Below the pieces are notes generated by a model. That model made no database searches. It saw nothing but the letters and a program-made list of their open reading frames with translations, and was not told the DNA's origin. Shown piece by piece: positions 47,513 through 56,638 of a stretch of DNA of 64,000 nt (its first letter is position 1; every line of letters starts with the position of its first letter). This DNA comes from CAIVVT01 sp963838205. Its GTDB lineage: Bacteria; Acidobacteriota; Terriglobia; Bryobacterales; Bryobacteraceae. Both the position numbers and the translations under genes were made by a program. The stretch covers positions 7,234 through 71,233 of the forward strand of contig CAWIQF010000027.1 in NCBI GenBank assembly GCA_963838205.1, given 5' to 3'.

Positions 47513-48994
47513 ATGACTGCCCGCATCTTCCTCAAGTTCATTGCAGCCGTAGTGATCATCATGGTGGTCGCGCTCACGGCCATCGATTTCCTTTCGTCGC
47601 GACTGGCAGAACGGGCCTACGTCGGCGATCTGAAGACGGAGCTGAGCCAGAAGATCGCACTGCTGCGGGTCATGCAGCGGCAAAAACTCATTGCGCTGAC
47701 CCCGGATACGGTGCGGGAGCTGGCGCGATCCTCCGGCGGGAGACTGACCTTGATCGCGCAGGACGGCCGGGTGCTGCTCGATTCAGACGCCGATCCGGCG
47801 CGGATGGAGAACCACGCCACGCGCCCCGAAGTGCGGGAAGCGCTGCAAGGACGCATCGGTTCCGCGGCGCGGACGAGTGCCAGCATGGGCGTCCGGTTCC
47901 TGTATGTGGCCGGCCCGGTGGAAGGCGGGGTGCTGCGCCTGGCGGTGCCGCTGAAAGAGGTCGAAGCCCACGTCAGGGAATTGCGCCAGGGCCTCGTCAT
48001 GTACACCGCCCTGGCATTCCTGCCGGGCATTCTGATCGCGGCGTTTCTGGCGCGCCACTTCTCCAGCCGCCTGGGAGCGACGATCCAATACGCCTCCACG
48101 CTGGCCATGGGCAACTTCAAGGCGCGGCTGCAGGATCCCGGCAATGACGAGCTGGGGATTCTGGGCAAACAACTCAACGAGACGGGCGAGAAGCTGCAGA
48201 AGATGTTCGAGGAGCTGGAGCACGAGCACGTCGAACTCGAGAAGCTCGAACGCATCCGCAAGGACTTCGTGATCAACGTCTCGCACGAGCTGCGCACGCC
48301 GCTGGCCTCGATCCAGGGCTACACCGAGACGCTGCTGGACGGCGCACTGGAAGACCGCGATAACAACGTCAAGTTCCTCAATATCATCCGCCAGAATGCC
48401 GAACGTCTGGCGCGGCTGACCAACGACCTGCTGATCCTGGGCCGCCTGGAGTTGAAGACGCAGAAGCTGCAACCGGCCAACTACTACGTGAACCCGCTGC
48501 TGGAAGATTGCATCGCCACGCTGCGGCCGATGGCGGACAAGAAGCGGATCGACGTGCTCTTCGAATTCGCTCCCGAGGGCACGGAGGTCTTCTGCGACGG
48601 CGAGGCGATGCACCAGATCATGATGAACCTGCTCGACAACGCGATCAAATACACGCCCGAGGACGGCCACATCGTGGTGTTCGCGCATCCTATGACGGAT
48701 CCCGCGCGCGGGGCCATGGTGGAAGTCGGCGTGCGCGACACAGGCATCGGCATCCCGGCGGAAGAGCTTCCGCGGCTGTTCGAACGCTTCTACCGGGTGG
48801 ACAAGGCGCGCTCGCGGGCACTTGGCGGTACCGGCCTGGGACTGGCAATCGTCAAACACCTGGTGCGGTCGCTGGGCGGAGAGGTGACGGTGGACAGCGT
48901 GGCCAACCAGGGCTCGACTTTCCGCTTCACCCTGCCGGTCCACGATCCCGGCGTCAACAAAGACCTGGATATTCAGGAGCAGTTAACCATTTAG
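47513..48994 (+). CDS. PhoR-like sensor histidine kinase
   Basis: Start at 47513 (MTARIFLKFIAAVVIIMVVA) after GAGGGG; the frame to 47339 lacks a plausible start. 493 residues: helix 1 at about 7-28, a periplasmic domain, helix 2 at about 160-180, HAMP, then HisKA FVINVSHELRTPLASIQGYT and HATPase (NLLDNAIKYTPEDG, GTGLGLAIVKHL). The pairing with a PhoB-type regulator 50 bases downstream fits a phosphate or envelope stress system; no pst genes are nearby. Confidence 0.93.
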   Translation: MTARIFLKFIAAVVIIMVVALTAIDFLSSRLAERAYVGDLKTELSQKIALLRVMQRQKLIALTPDTVRELARSSGGRLTLIAQDGRVLLDSDADPARMENHATRPEVREALQGRIGSAARTSASMGVRFLYVAGPVEGGVLRLAVPLKEVEAHVRELRQGLVMYTALAFLPGILIAAFLARHFSSRLGATIQYASTLAMGNFKARLQDPGNDELGILGKQLNETGEKLQKMFEELEHEHVELEKLERIRKDFVINVSHELRTPLASIQGYTETLLDGALEDRDNNVKFLNIIRQNAERLARLTNDLLILGRLELKTQKLQPANYYVNPLLEDCIATLRPMADKKRIDVLFEFAPEGTEVFCDGEAMHQIMMNLLDNAIKYTPEDGHIVVFAHPMTDPARGAMVEVGVRDTGIGIPAEELPRLFERFYRVDKARSRALGGTGLGLAIVKHLVRSLGGEVTVDSVANQGSTFRFTLPVHDPGVNKDLDIQEQLTI

Positions 48995-49044
48995 TCATTG
49001 AATTGTCATGGTTGTCATGGCAATCGTAAGGTAAGGTAACCGTA

Positions 49045-49749
49045 ATGAAGAAGATACTGCTCATCGAGGACGACGCCGATCTGTTCGCGCTGCTCAAGTA
49101 CAACCTGGAGAAAGAGGGCTTTATCCTGGTCGGAGCGCAGACGGGTAAGGGCGCGGTGGAGTTCTGCCGGCGCGAGCGGCCGGATCTGATCCTGCTCGAC
49201 ATCATGTTGCCCGACTCGGACGGGCTGGACATCTGCAAGGGCATTCGCAACCATCCGGAACTGGCGCACATTCCGGTGATCTTCCTGACGGCGCGGGCGT
49301 CGGAGACGGACCGCATCGTGGGTCTGGAGCTGGGGGCCAACGACTACATCGTCAAGCCGTTCTTCGTGCGCGAGTTGATCGCGCGCATCAAGATTCAGTT
49401 CCGCAGCCGGGAGCAGCCGACGAAGGCGCTGCAGATCGGCGGCCTGCAACTGGACCGCACGAGCTGCCGGGTGGTGCTGAACGGCGGGGCGCTGTCGCTG
49501 ACGGCAACGGAGTTCCGGCTGCTGGAGTTCCTGATGAGCCGGCCGGGCGTCGTGTTCAGCCGCGAGCAGTTGCTGGACGCGGTGTGGGGGCACGACCGCG
49601 CGGTCACCGATCGGACGGTGGACGTCTACATCCTGCGGCTGCGGCAGAAGATCGAGCTGGATCCGGTGCACCCGGGCTACATCCGCTCGGTGCGCGGCTT
49701 CGGCTACAGCTTCAACGAAGCGACGGAGCCGGTGCAGGCGGCGAGCTGA
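49045..49749 (+). CDS. PhoB/OmpR-family response regulator
   Basis: 234 residues: receiver with DDAD, phospho-Asp in LILLDIMLPDSDGL, Lys in IVKPFFVREL; winged-helix output ATEFRLLEFLMSRPGVVFSR through VRGFGYSF. It partners the upstream kinase. Convergent with the GH95 gene, whose stop is 10 bases away. Confidence 0.95.
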   Translation: MKKILLIEDDADLFALLKYNLEKEGFILVGAQTGKGAVEFCRRERPDLILLDIMLPDSDGLDICKGIRNHPELAHIPVIFLTARASETDRIVGLELGANDYIVKPFFVRELIARIKIQFRSREQPTKALQIGGLQLDRTSCRVVLNGGALSLTATEFRLLEFLMSRPGVVFSREQLLDAVWGHDRAVTDRTVDVYILRLRQKIELDPVHPGYIRSVRGFGYSFNEATEPVQAAS

Positions 49750-49759
49750 CGGCGCGGCC

Positions 49760-52264
49760 TCAACCGAATTCGACGCGGGTGACGGTACCCGCCTGCAGAC
49801 GGGCGGTCACGGCGCCGTTTTTGTTGCGCTGAAGGGCTAGCGATTCCGTGCCCTGACGCAGCGCGGCGATCTGCTGACCTTTCGGCGGACGGAAGGTGAA
49901 ATCGGCCGTTTGCGCGGCCTGCAGTTGCGCCGCGGTTGCGCGGCCATTGACCCAATCCACGCTCACCGTGAGGCCGCCGCGCGCGCGCAAGCCGCTGAAT
50001 GAACCTTCGCTCCAGGTCGAAGGCAGCGCCGGGAGCAGGGTGATCTCTCCGTCGTGGCTTTGGAGCAGCATTTCGGCGATGCCGGCGGGCCCGCCGAAGT
50101 TGCCGTCGATCTGGAACACGAAACTGCCCTGGCCCATGGGGTGGGTGTCGAGCAGGTTGAGACGCGTGCTCTGCTTGAGCAGCCTCGCCACCGCCATGCC
50201 GGCCTTGTCGCCGTCACGCAGACGGGCGCGCAGACAGACGACCCAGGCGGCGCTCCAGCCGGTGTAGCCGCCGCCGTTGACCAGGCGGATTTCGAGTGAT
50301 TTGCGCGCCGCCTCCATCCACTGCGGCGACTTGTTCCAAGTGAACAGCGGAGACGGATAGACGGTGTAGAGGTGCGACATGTGGCGGTGGCCGGGCTCGG
50401 GTTCACGGAACTCCTGCGAGTACTCGAGCAACTGGCCTTGAGCGCCTTTCTGAAACGGCGGCAGACGCTTCAACGCGGCTTCCAGCCGTTGGGCGAACTC
50501 CCCTTCGATGCCCAGCACCTTCGTGGCGGCGATGCAGTTGCCGAACAGCTCGCGGATGAGCGCCAGGTCCATCGTGCAGCCGGCATCGACGGTGGCCACT
50601 TTGTCATCCGGCGTGTAGAAGCCGTTTTCGGGCGAGATGGACGGGCAGGTGGTCAGATGACCCGAGCCGTCCTCGATCAGCCAGCCAAGCAGGAATTCGG
50701 CCGCGCTTTTCATCAACGGCCAGGCGCGCCGGCGCAGGAATTCGAGGTCGCCGGAGAAGGCGTAGTGCTCCCACAGGTGCTCGCACAGCCAGGGCGCGCA
50801 CATCGGCCAATTGGCCCAGCGCGGATCGCCCGTCTTTGCGCCGACCGGATTGGAAGCACGCCACAGGTCGGTGTTGTGGTGGGCCACCCAGCCGGGCAGA
50901 TTGTACAGCACGCGGGCGGTGGCGGCGCCGTTGCGGCTCAACTCCTCGGTGAGCTGGAACAGCGGTTCGTGGCAGTCGGCGAGGTTGCAGGTCTCGGCCA
51001 GCCAGTAGTTCATCTCGACGTTGATATTAGTCGTGTAGTTGGAGCTCCAGGGCGGACGCAACAGGTCGCCCCAAATGCCTTGCAGGTTGGCCGCCTGCGT
51101 GCCGGGGCGCGAGCTGGAGATCAGCAGATAGCGCCCGAAGTGGAAGTACAGGGCGGCGAAGGCGGGATCGGACCGCGCGGCGTTGGCCAACTGACGCTCA
51201 TCCGTGGAGTGCTCGGAAGCGTCCGTGCCGGCGCCGAGCCGCAACGAGACCCGGCGGAACATCGGAAGGTAATCGTGGACGTGCCGCTTATGGATCTCTG
51301 GCCACGACAACTTTGCGGCGGCGTCGAGCGTCTGCGCGCAGCGGACATGGATGGCGTCCGCGCTGAGGTCGGGGAGCCTGTCGAAACCGCGGAAACCGGT
51401 AGCGGCGGCCACTAGCAGCGTCACGGCAGTGGCGTTTTCGACCCGCAACACAGCGCCGTCGGCGTGCACCGTGCCGTCTTCGGCCTTGACATCCACAAGC
51501 GCTTCGCAGCGCATCCCATGGCCCGCGGCGTCATCGTAAACCACCGGGTTTTTGGAGTTCAGGTAATCGGGGTCCATGCGAGCCGGCGCTTTCGCTGTCA
51601 AACGCAGGCGCGTGTCACCCTCGGCGGCGGCGGCGGAATTCAGCAGGCTGCTGAGGCCGACGGTGAAAGTGAGCTTGGCGCCGGAATCGGCGTCGCCCGG
51701 CGCGGTTCGCGCGGTCAGCCGGATGGCTATGACCTGATCCGGGTACGAGGCTAGGGCTTCGCGTGTAATTATTGTTTTATCAATATGATAGACAGTTTTA
51801 CATAAAGCACTTTCGAGGTCCAATTCGAACCGATAATCCGTCACTGGACCGGCGTCATCGAATTTCAGCCGCAACTCGCCGAGGGGCTCGTAGCTGACGG
51901 TGAAGGGCCCTTGCAGTTTCTTGGCAGCCGTCTCGCCAGCCACGTAGTTCTTGTCCTGCAAGATCAGGCGTCGCACGTCTGCCAGGTACTTCGGCCCGTT
52001 GGGATCGTTGCCGCCGGTGCCGGGGAAGCCTGACCAAAGCGTGTCCTCGTTGAGAAAGATGCGCTCCTCGGGAACGCCTCCCAAGACCATCGCGCCCAGC
52101 CGGCCATTGCCGATGGGCAGCCCATCGACCCACTTTTCGGCAGGCTTGCGATACCAGAGCTTGAAGTCGCCCGCGAGCTCGCCGGCGGGCGCAGCGGCGC
52201 TGGCGGAGGCGGTCAGAGCCGGGGGCAGGGCCGGCAGGGTGGCAAGAAAATCGCGGCGTTTCAT
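49760..52264 (-). CDS. Glycoside hydrolase family 95 (alpha-L-fucosidase-like)
   Basis: Start at 52264 (MKRRDFLATLPALPPALTAS) gives a twin-arginine-like signal; the frame to 52357 is dropped. 834 residues. The N-terminal beta domain (LPIGNGRLGAMVLGGVPEER, LNEDTLWSG) is followed by the (alpha/alpha)6 barrel motifs NLQGIWGDLLRPPWSSNYTT, NVEMNYWLAETCNL and FQIDGNFGGPAGIAEMLLQ. It cleaves terminal alpha-1,2-fucose or related sugars from plant or host polysaccharides. Exported. Confidence 0.93.
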   Translation of the reverse strand: MKRRDFLATLPALPPALTASASAAAPAGELAGDFKLWYRKPAEKWVDGLPIGNGRLGAMVLGGVPEERIFLNEDTLWSGFPGTGGNDPNGPKYLADVRRLILQDKNYVAGETAAKKLQGPFTVSYEPLGELRLKFDDAGPVTDYRFELDLESALCKTVYHIDKTIITREALASYPDQVIAIRLTARTAPGDADSGAKLTFTVGLSSLLNSAAAAEGDTRLRLTAKAPARMDPDYLNSKNPVVYDDAAGHGMRCEALVDVKAEDGTVHADGAVLRVENATAVTLLVAAATGFRGFDRLPDLSADAIHVRCAQTLDAAAKLSWPEIHKRHVHDYLPMFRRVSLRLGAGTDASEHSTDERQLANAARSDPAFAALYFHFGRYLLISSSRPGTQAANLQGIWGDLLRPPWSSNYTTNINVEMNYWLAETCNLADCHEPLFQLTEELSRNGAATARVLYNLPGWVAHHNTDLWRASNPVGAKTGDPRWANWPMCAPWLCEHLWEHYAFSGDLEFLRRRAWPLMKSAAEFLLGWLIEDGSGHLTTCPSISPENGFYTPDDKVATVDAGCTMDLALIRELFGNCIAATKVLGIEGEFAQRLEAALKRLPPFQKGAQGQLLEYSQEFREPEPGHRHMSHLYTVYPSPLFTWNKSPQWMEAARKSLEIRLVNGGGYTGWSAAWVVCLRARLRDGDKAGMAVARLLKQSTRLNLLDTHPMGQGSFVFQIDGNFGGPAGIAEMLLQSHDGEITLLPALPSTWSEGSFSGLRARGGLTVSVDWVNGRATAAQLQAAQTADFTFRPPKGQQIAALRQGTESLALQRNKNGAVTARLQAGTVTRVEFG

Positions 52265-52310
52265 GACGGGATTGAGCATATCGCAAGCTGCGGCGCAGCG
52301 CATCCAAGCG

Positions 52311-52335
52311 AAAAAGGAGGAACAAAGCCAATTGT
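52311..52335 (+). repeat. Direct repeat copy 1
   Basis: 25 bases including GGAGGAACAAAGCCAATTG, preceded by an A-run; identical to 52541-52565, 230 bases away. Confidence 0.8.
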
Positions 52336-52540
52336 CGAGTTTGGCTTTTGGATTCATTGGATTGAGTTGGCTATCTTACGATATTTCGACCCTTCCTAGT
52401 CGTGGTCCTAGCGACTCGCGGCGACAATCAACGTCCCCTCCAAGAGAACCTCGCCAGGCGGTCTGCCGGCCGACCATAGGCTGGCCCGAACGACGGCGCC
52501 GGACGAGTGCCAGGGCCGTTCCGCAATGCGCAAGATTCAA

Positions 52541-52565
52541 AAAAAGGAGGAACAAAGCCAATTGT
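52541..52565 (+). repeat. Direct repeat copy 2
   Basis: Second identical 25-base copy, within a slightly longer A-run. After both copies the sequence diverges at once (TCGAG versus TGACT). Confidence 0.8.
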
Positions 52566-52772
52566 TGACTTTTGTCATTAGAATCAATTAACTAGAAAAC
52601 TATCGTTAGATAGATTTGGCACTCTCGGGTGTAGTTGTCGAAGTCGATTGGACTGTGCCCAGGTCCCCCGCTCTACTCTTTGTCCCCCCACTCTGTTTTC
52701 ACGCTACACCCGGCGTCAAGCGAATCCGGCAAGCGTTTGGCAGTTGATTCAATGCCGTTTCGTTGATAGGAT

Positions 52773-54083
52773 TTGGGGTATATGGCTAAACTGCAAGCTG
52801 GCGAGCGAGAGCTGGGCTTCAATACCCGTTCCCTCCACGCGGGTTACGATCCGGATCCGACTACCAAGTCGCGGGCCGTGCCGATCTACCAGACGTCATC
52901 GTACGTTTTCGACGATACGGCGGACGCGGCGGCGCTGTTTGCGCTGCAGAAGTTCGGCAACATTTACACGCGCATCATGAATCCGACGACGGACGTGCTG
53001 GAGAAGCGCGTGGCGTCGCTGGAGGGCGGAGTGGCGGCATTGGCGGTAGCCTCAGGCCAGGCTGCGCAGTTGCTGGCCATCACCAGCCTGCTCGAGGCGG
53101 GCGATCACGTGGTCAGCGCCTCGACGCTGTACGGCGGGACGTACACGCAGTTCGACGTCAGCTTTCGGCGCTTCGGCCTGGACGTGACCTTCGTCGAGCC
53201 GGATGATCCGGAAAACTTCCGCAAGGCGCTCAAGCCGAACACGAAAGCGATCTACGGGGAGACGATCTCGAACCCGCGCGGCAACGTGCTGGACATCGCG
53301 GCCGTGGCCAAAATCGCCGCCGAGGCGGACGTGCCGTTTCTGATCGACAACACATTCGCCTCGCCCTATTTGTGCCGTCCCATCGAGCACGGCGCGAACA
53401 TCGTGTTGCACTCGCTGACGAAGTTCCTGGGCGGGCACGGGAACTCGATCGGCGGCATCATCGTGGACGGCGGAAAGTTCGACTGGAAAAAGTCGGCGCA
53501 CCCGCTGCTGAACCAGCCGTCGCCGGCGTATCACGGCATGAACTTCGCCGAAACCTTCGGCAATCTGGCGTTCATTCTACGGGCGCGCGTGGAAGGACTG
53601 CGGGACCTGGGTCCGGCGCTGAGTCCGTTCAACTCGTTCCTGTTCGTGCAAGGCGTGGAGACGATTGGGCCGCGCATGGAGCGGCACGTGGCCAACGCCC
53701 AGGCGGTGGCCGAATGGCTGGAGAATCACGCGCGGGTGAGCTGGGTGAAATACCCGGGGCTGAAGTCGAGCCCGTATCACGCACTGGCACAGAAGTACCT
53801 GCCGAAGGGCGCGGGCGCCATATTCAGCTTTGGCATCAAGGGCGGTTATGACGCCGGCGTGAAGTTCGTGAATGCGCTGAAGTTGTTTTCCCATCTGGCG
53901 AACGTCGGCGACGCGCGCAGCCTGGTGATCCATCCCGCGTCCACGACGCACCAGCAGCTCAACGCGCAGCAGCAGAAGGCGGCGGGCGTGACGGGCGACA
54001 TGATCCGGCTGTCGATCGGGCTGGAAGACCGGGAGGATCTGCTGTGGGATCTGGAGCAGGCGCTGGCAGTTTCTCAATCCTAA
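52773..54083 (+). CDS. metY: O-acetylhomoserine aminocarboxypropyltransferase (MetY)
   Basis: 436 residues, PLP-dependent Cys/Met metabolism family. GFNTRSLHAGYDPDP and AVPIYQTSSYVFDDT at the N-terminus, DNTFASPYLCRPIEHGA, and the PLP lysine in SLTKFLGGHGNSIGG. It makes homocysteine directly from O-acetylhomoserine and sulfide. The length and N-terminus distinguish it from the shorter cystathionine enzymes. It feeds homocysteine to the methyltransferase at 8849. Confidence 0.95.
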   Translation: MGYMAKLQAGERELGFNTRSLHAGYDPDPTTKSRAVPIYQTSSYVFDDTADAAALFALQKFGNIYTRIMNPTTDVLEKRVASLEGGVAALAVASGQAAQLLAITSLLEAGDHVVSASTLYGGTYTQFDVSFRRFGLDVTFVEPDDPENFRKALKPNTKAIYGETISNPRGNVLDIAAVAKIAAEADVPFLIDNTFASPYLCRPIEHGANIVLHSLTKFLGGHGNSIGGIIVDGGKFDWKKSAHPLLNQPSPAYHGMNFAETFGNLAFILRARVEGLRDLGPALSPFNSFLFVQGVETIGPRMERHVANAQAVAEWLENHARVSWVKYPGLKSSPYHALAQKYLPKGAGAIFSFGIKGGYDAGVKFVNALKLFSHLANVGDARSLVIHPASTTHQQLNAQQQKAAGVTGDMIRLSIGLEDREDLLWDLEQALAVSQS

Positions 54084-54124
54084 ACGCGGATGGGCCAAGC
54101 AGACGGAGGCCGGTCTGAAACTAA

Positions 54125-54150
54125 CCGGGCCCGGAACGATCCGGGCCCGG
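54125..54150. terminator. Hairpin between metY and the cytochrome gene
   Basis: CCGGGCCCGGA-ACGA-TCCGGGCCCGG is a perfect 11-base-pair GC stem with a 4-base loop between two convergent genes; no T-tract. Confidence 0.6.
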
Positions 54151-54176
54151 CAATGCTCCCAGCGGCGGCGCAGGAG

Positions 54177-54878
54177 CTACTCTTTCAAAGTACGCACGTA
54201 AGCAATCACGGAGTCCACAAGTTCGGGCGCGAGACGGTGCCGGAAGCCGGCTTCCTCGATCTCGACGGGAGGCATTCCGCGCCGGCCGGTGGTGATGATC
54301 TCCTTCAACTCGGCGTCCGACTTGCTTTGCACGGCGGCTGAGTTGAGCCGGGGAATTGTGGTGTTGAAGAACTTGTCCGCTCGCGCCTCACCGGCGCCAG
54401 TCGGCCCATGACATCGGCGGCAGGTCTGATCGAAGGCTGCTTTTCCAGTGAGGTTGCCGTTTGGGCTCGCTTCGGACGTCATCAGTATGTCGTGCATGTG
54501 GCCTTTCGGCATGACGTGGACGAGGATTCCATCCGTCCCAGGTATCCACACTTCAGAGAGGACGCGGGTACCACCCGTCTTGTCGAAAACGAGACTGCCG
54601 TCCTGGAATTCGGTCGGCCCGCCGAGCCGGGTGACGACGCGCGCGCGCAGCTCCATGCTGTTGGCAGATCGTACTTCGATCCAGGCCGGGCTATCGGCCG
54701 CCAGTGAGAAAGTGTACGTCCCCGCCGACAGCGCCTTAGAGCCGACGGAAAACGCGTACGGGATTTCGACACGCACGGAATGCGCCTGCCCGAAAGCCGG
54801 CCCGACCGCGAGGAATGTGAAAAGGCTGAGACCCATGAAACTTTTCGCCATCGCACACTGAATTTTCATTTGCTGCAT
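54177..54878 (-). CDS. Secreted beta-domain / cytochrome c fusion protein
   Basis: 233 residues. A signal peptide (ends near VGPAFGQAHS) is followed by a beta-rich domain (VEIPYAFSVGSKALSAGTYT, about 35-125) resembling small domains common in acidobacterial secreted proteins. A class I-like cytochrome c domain follows: one CXXCH in FDQTCRRCHGPTGAG at about 154 and a possible axial Met in RRGMPPVEI. It has no partner gene nearby. The start at 54878 has GAGAGGG about 12 bases upstream. It could carry electrons in the periplasm; its partner is unknown. Confidence 0.8.
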   Translation of the reverse strand: MQQMKIQCAMAKSFMGLSLFTFLAVGPAFGQAHSVRVEIPYAFSVGSKALSAGTYTFSLAADSPAWIEVRSANSMELRARVVTRLGGPTEFQDGSLVFDKTGGTRVLSEVWIPGTDGILVHVMPKGHMHDILMTSEASPNGNLTGKAAFDQTCRRCHGPTGAGEARADKFFNTTIPRLNSAAVQSKSDAELKEIITTGRRGMPPVEIEEAGFRHRLAPELVDSVIAYVRTLKE

Positions 54879-55795
54879 ACTGCTTGATTTCCCTCTCGTT
54901 ATTGGTCACTCACGCCAGGAATACCAGTCAGCTGATACTCCCCCTACAGATCCGTACCGCACTCGTTCGCGCATACGGCTTCTCCCATTGAAACTGGTGG
55001 CAAACTGTCCGCCGCCCACCACCCGATCTTGGGCACACGTGCTCTTCCGCTCTGTGCCTGAACACCCGAGATTGGGGCATTCCGTCTTTTCAGTGAGTTT
55101 TTCCGACACCTCGCCGGAGTTCACCTCCCCTGGGCCCGTTTTCGCCGCGCCCAGCGCCTCCGTCCACCGCGCCCGCACAGCCAGCGCACCAATCCTCGGC
55201 ACACGCGCTGCAGACACCCGCCACGTAAAGTGGCTCTTGGCCAGAATCAACCAGTTGTGTTATGTGCCTGCTCCTCTTACCCCGGTCTTCGCCAACTGCT
55301 GCCGTCAACTGGTCAGCAACCAGTTGTCAATCCTCCGCGGCAGCACCAGTCGCCCCGCAGCTTCCCCAGGTGGCAGGCGATCAGGCTCAGCGACCGCCGC
55401 ACTTCATTTGGGCGAAACCGATGAGACCTCAGCCAAGCAAACTTGACTGAAATATCATTGATGCCTAGCGACTTAGATTAGTATAACCAGATTAACTTGC
55501 ATAAAACATATAATTTTGTGCTCCGAAGGGCAATCTTCCTTCTGGAGGCGATTCTGAGCACTGCGTAGCGTCGATTTCCCGTTCCCAGATGAGCCAAGAC
55601 GGGCAAACCGCGACGCTTCATCGCCTGCTTTGGAAATCTCGCCGACCCCGACTACAGGCTGGCTGCACTCCTATCGCCAGCACCTCCGACCAGGCCGACG
55701 CTATTGGGAAGACGAGCATTCTCCGCACCCGCGCCGGAATCGGACGCAAGCGGACTGCACGCAGGCGGGCCCGGAATCGTCCTAGACTCTGAGCC
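54879..55795. other. Gene-free stretch with intron-like tip and AT-rich patch
   Basis: About 900 bases without an accepted gene. It starts with a group II intron-like 3' end (54918-54982). A notably AT-rich patch (about 55446-55530) stands out in a GC-rich genome. Open frames of 60-150 codons here read as low-complexity shadows. No reverse-transcriptase motif was seen in any frame. Confidence 0.5.
54918..54982 (-). mobile_element. Group II intron 3' end-like structure (domains V and VI), remnant
   Basis: On the minus strand 54982-54949 is a 34-base hairpin starting GAAGCCGTATGCG and closing GTGCGGTACGGATC. It has the length, AGC triad and stem of domain V, although the terminal loop is GAACGA instead of GNRA. 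Then 54941-54918 forms a 10-base-pair stem with loop CTGA, resembling domain VI, without an obvious bulged A. No intron-encoded reverse transcriptase is present, so this would be a fragment. It directly precedes the cytochrome gene at 54878. Confidence 0.5.
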
Positions 55796-56551
55796 ATGAG
55801 GATTCTTCTGCTGACCGGTCTTTTCGCGGTGTGCGCGGCCGCCCAGATTCCGTCCGAACCGCCGGCGTTGATCCAACTGATTCGCCAACCGGGACTCGCG
55901 GCCGGGCTGCCGCGGCCGTATTCAGATATTGGGGCGCACCTCACGGTGCTCGCGATGACCGCGATTACCGGCGTGCCGGAAAGCTGGCTGCTGGAGACGC
56001 ACGACAGCTTTGCGAGCATCGAGGCGCTGGACCAGGCGCTGGCCCCGGCCATCCGGAACCAGCTCGACGCCATGGACAACCAGAGCCGTTTTGAAAAAGA
56101 GGTCGTGGCTTCGCCGAGGACTATGATCGCGCTGTATCGGCCAAACTGGAGCTACCGGCCCAATGAGGCCGTCAAGCTGTTGCCGAAGGCGCGCTATTTC
56201 TATGTCACGATCTACACGATCCGGTCGGGCACGGAGGCGGCTTTTTCAGAGGCGGTGCACCGGCGGAGGGCGGCCTTTGAAACGGTCAACCTGGATCGGC
56301 CGGAACTGGCCTACCCTGTGCTCAGCGGCGCGCCGTCGGGGACCATCCTGTTCCTCGCTCCGCTCACATCTCTGAAAACGATGGACGAAGCGCTCACCAA
56401 GAGCCCCGAATTACCAACCAAAGTTGCGGCCGAAGGCGAAATCAACCGTGAGCATTTCCTGCTGCGCGTGGAGCCGCGGCTGAGCTATGTCTCGGACGAT
56501 TTTGCCGAAACGGACCCGCTGTTCTGGAGAGGCATCACGAAACAGGAATAG
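55796..56551 (+). CDS. Secreted hypothetical protein, 251 aa
   Basis: A signal peptide (MRILLLTGLFAVCAAAQ) precedes an alpha/beta protein with no family recognised. Residues about 130-245 (YFYVTIYTIRSGTEAAFSEA, then ETVNLDRPELAYPVLSGAPS) look like a dimeric alpha-beta barrel arrangement. It lies 87 bases before the GH3 gene on the same strand. Function unknown. An almost identical but frameshifted copy lies in the right arm. Confidence 0.72.
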   Translation: MRILLLTGLFAVCAAAQIPSEPPALIQLIRQPGLAAGLPRPYSDIGAHLTVLAMTAITGVPESWLLETHDSFASIEALDQALAPAIRNQLDAMDNQSRFEKEVVASPRTMIALYRPNWSYRPNEAVKLLPKARYFYVTIYTIRSGTEAAFSEAVHRRRAAFETVNLDRPELAYPVLSGAPSGTILFLAPLTSLKTMDEALTKSPELPTKVAAEGEINREHFLLRVEPRLSYVSDDFAETDPLFWRGITKQE

Positions 56552-56638
56552 CGCCCTGATGGCGGGGCCAACGGCCCGCGGCGCGCGGATTCAGCAGCGC
56601 GGGAATTCGGGCCGCAGTTTCGATAGAATCGGGTCGCT

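Larger units (their letters stand above)
52265..52772. promoter_or_regulatory. Divergent intergenic region with direct repeats, GH95 / metY
   Basis: About 510 bases holding the promoters of both genes. It contains two 25-base direct repeats (52311-52335, 52541-52565). No SAM riboswitch core was recognised upstream of metY. Overlapping frames are not convincing. Confidence 0.5.

Noticed and set aside
52566..52772. SAM riboswitch upstream of metY
   Set aside because: Searched by eye for the conserved SAM-I core and found no matching pattern; a covariance search would be needed to rule it out fully.
54988..55446. 152-codon frame repeated in both arms of the inverted repeat
   Set aside because: It runs antisense to the intron-like segment, has low-complexity composition and no ribosome site; its duplication is explained by the inverted repeat.
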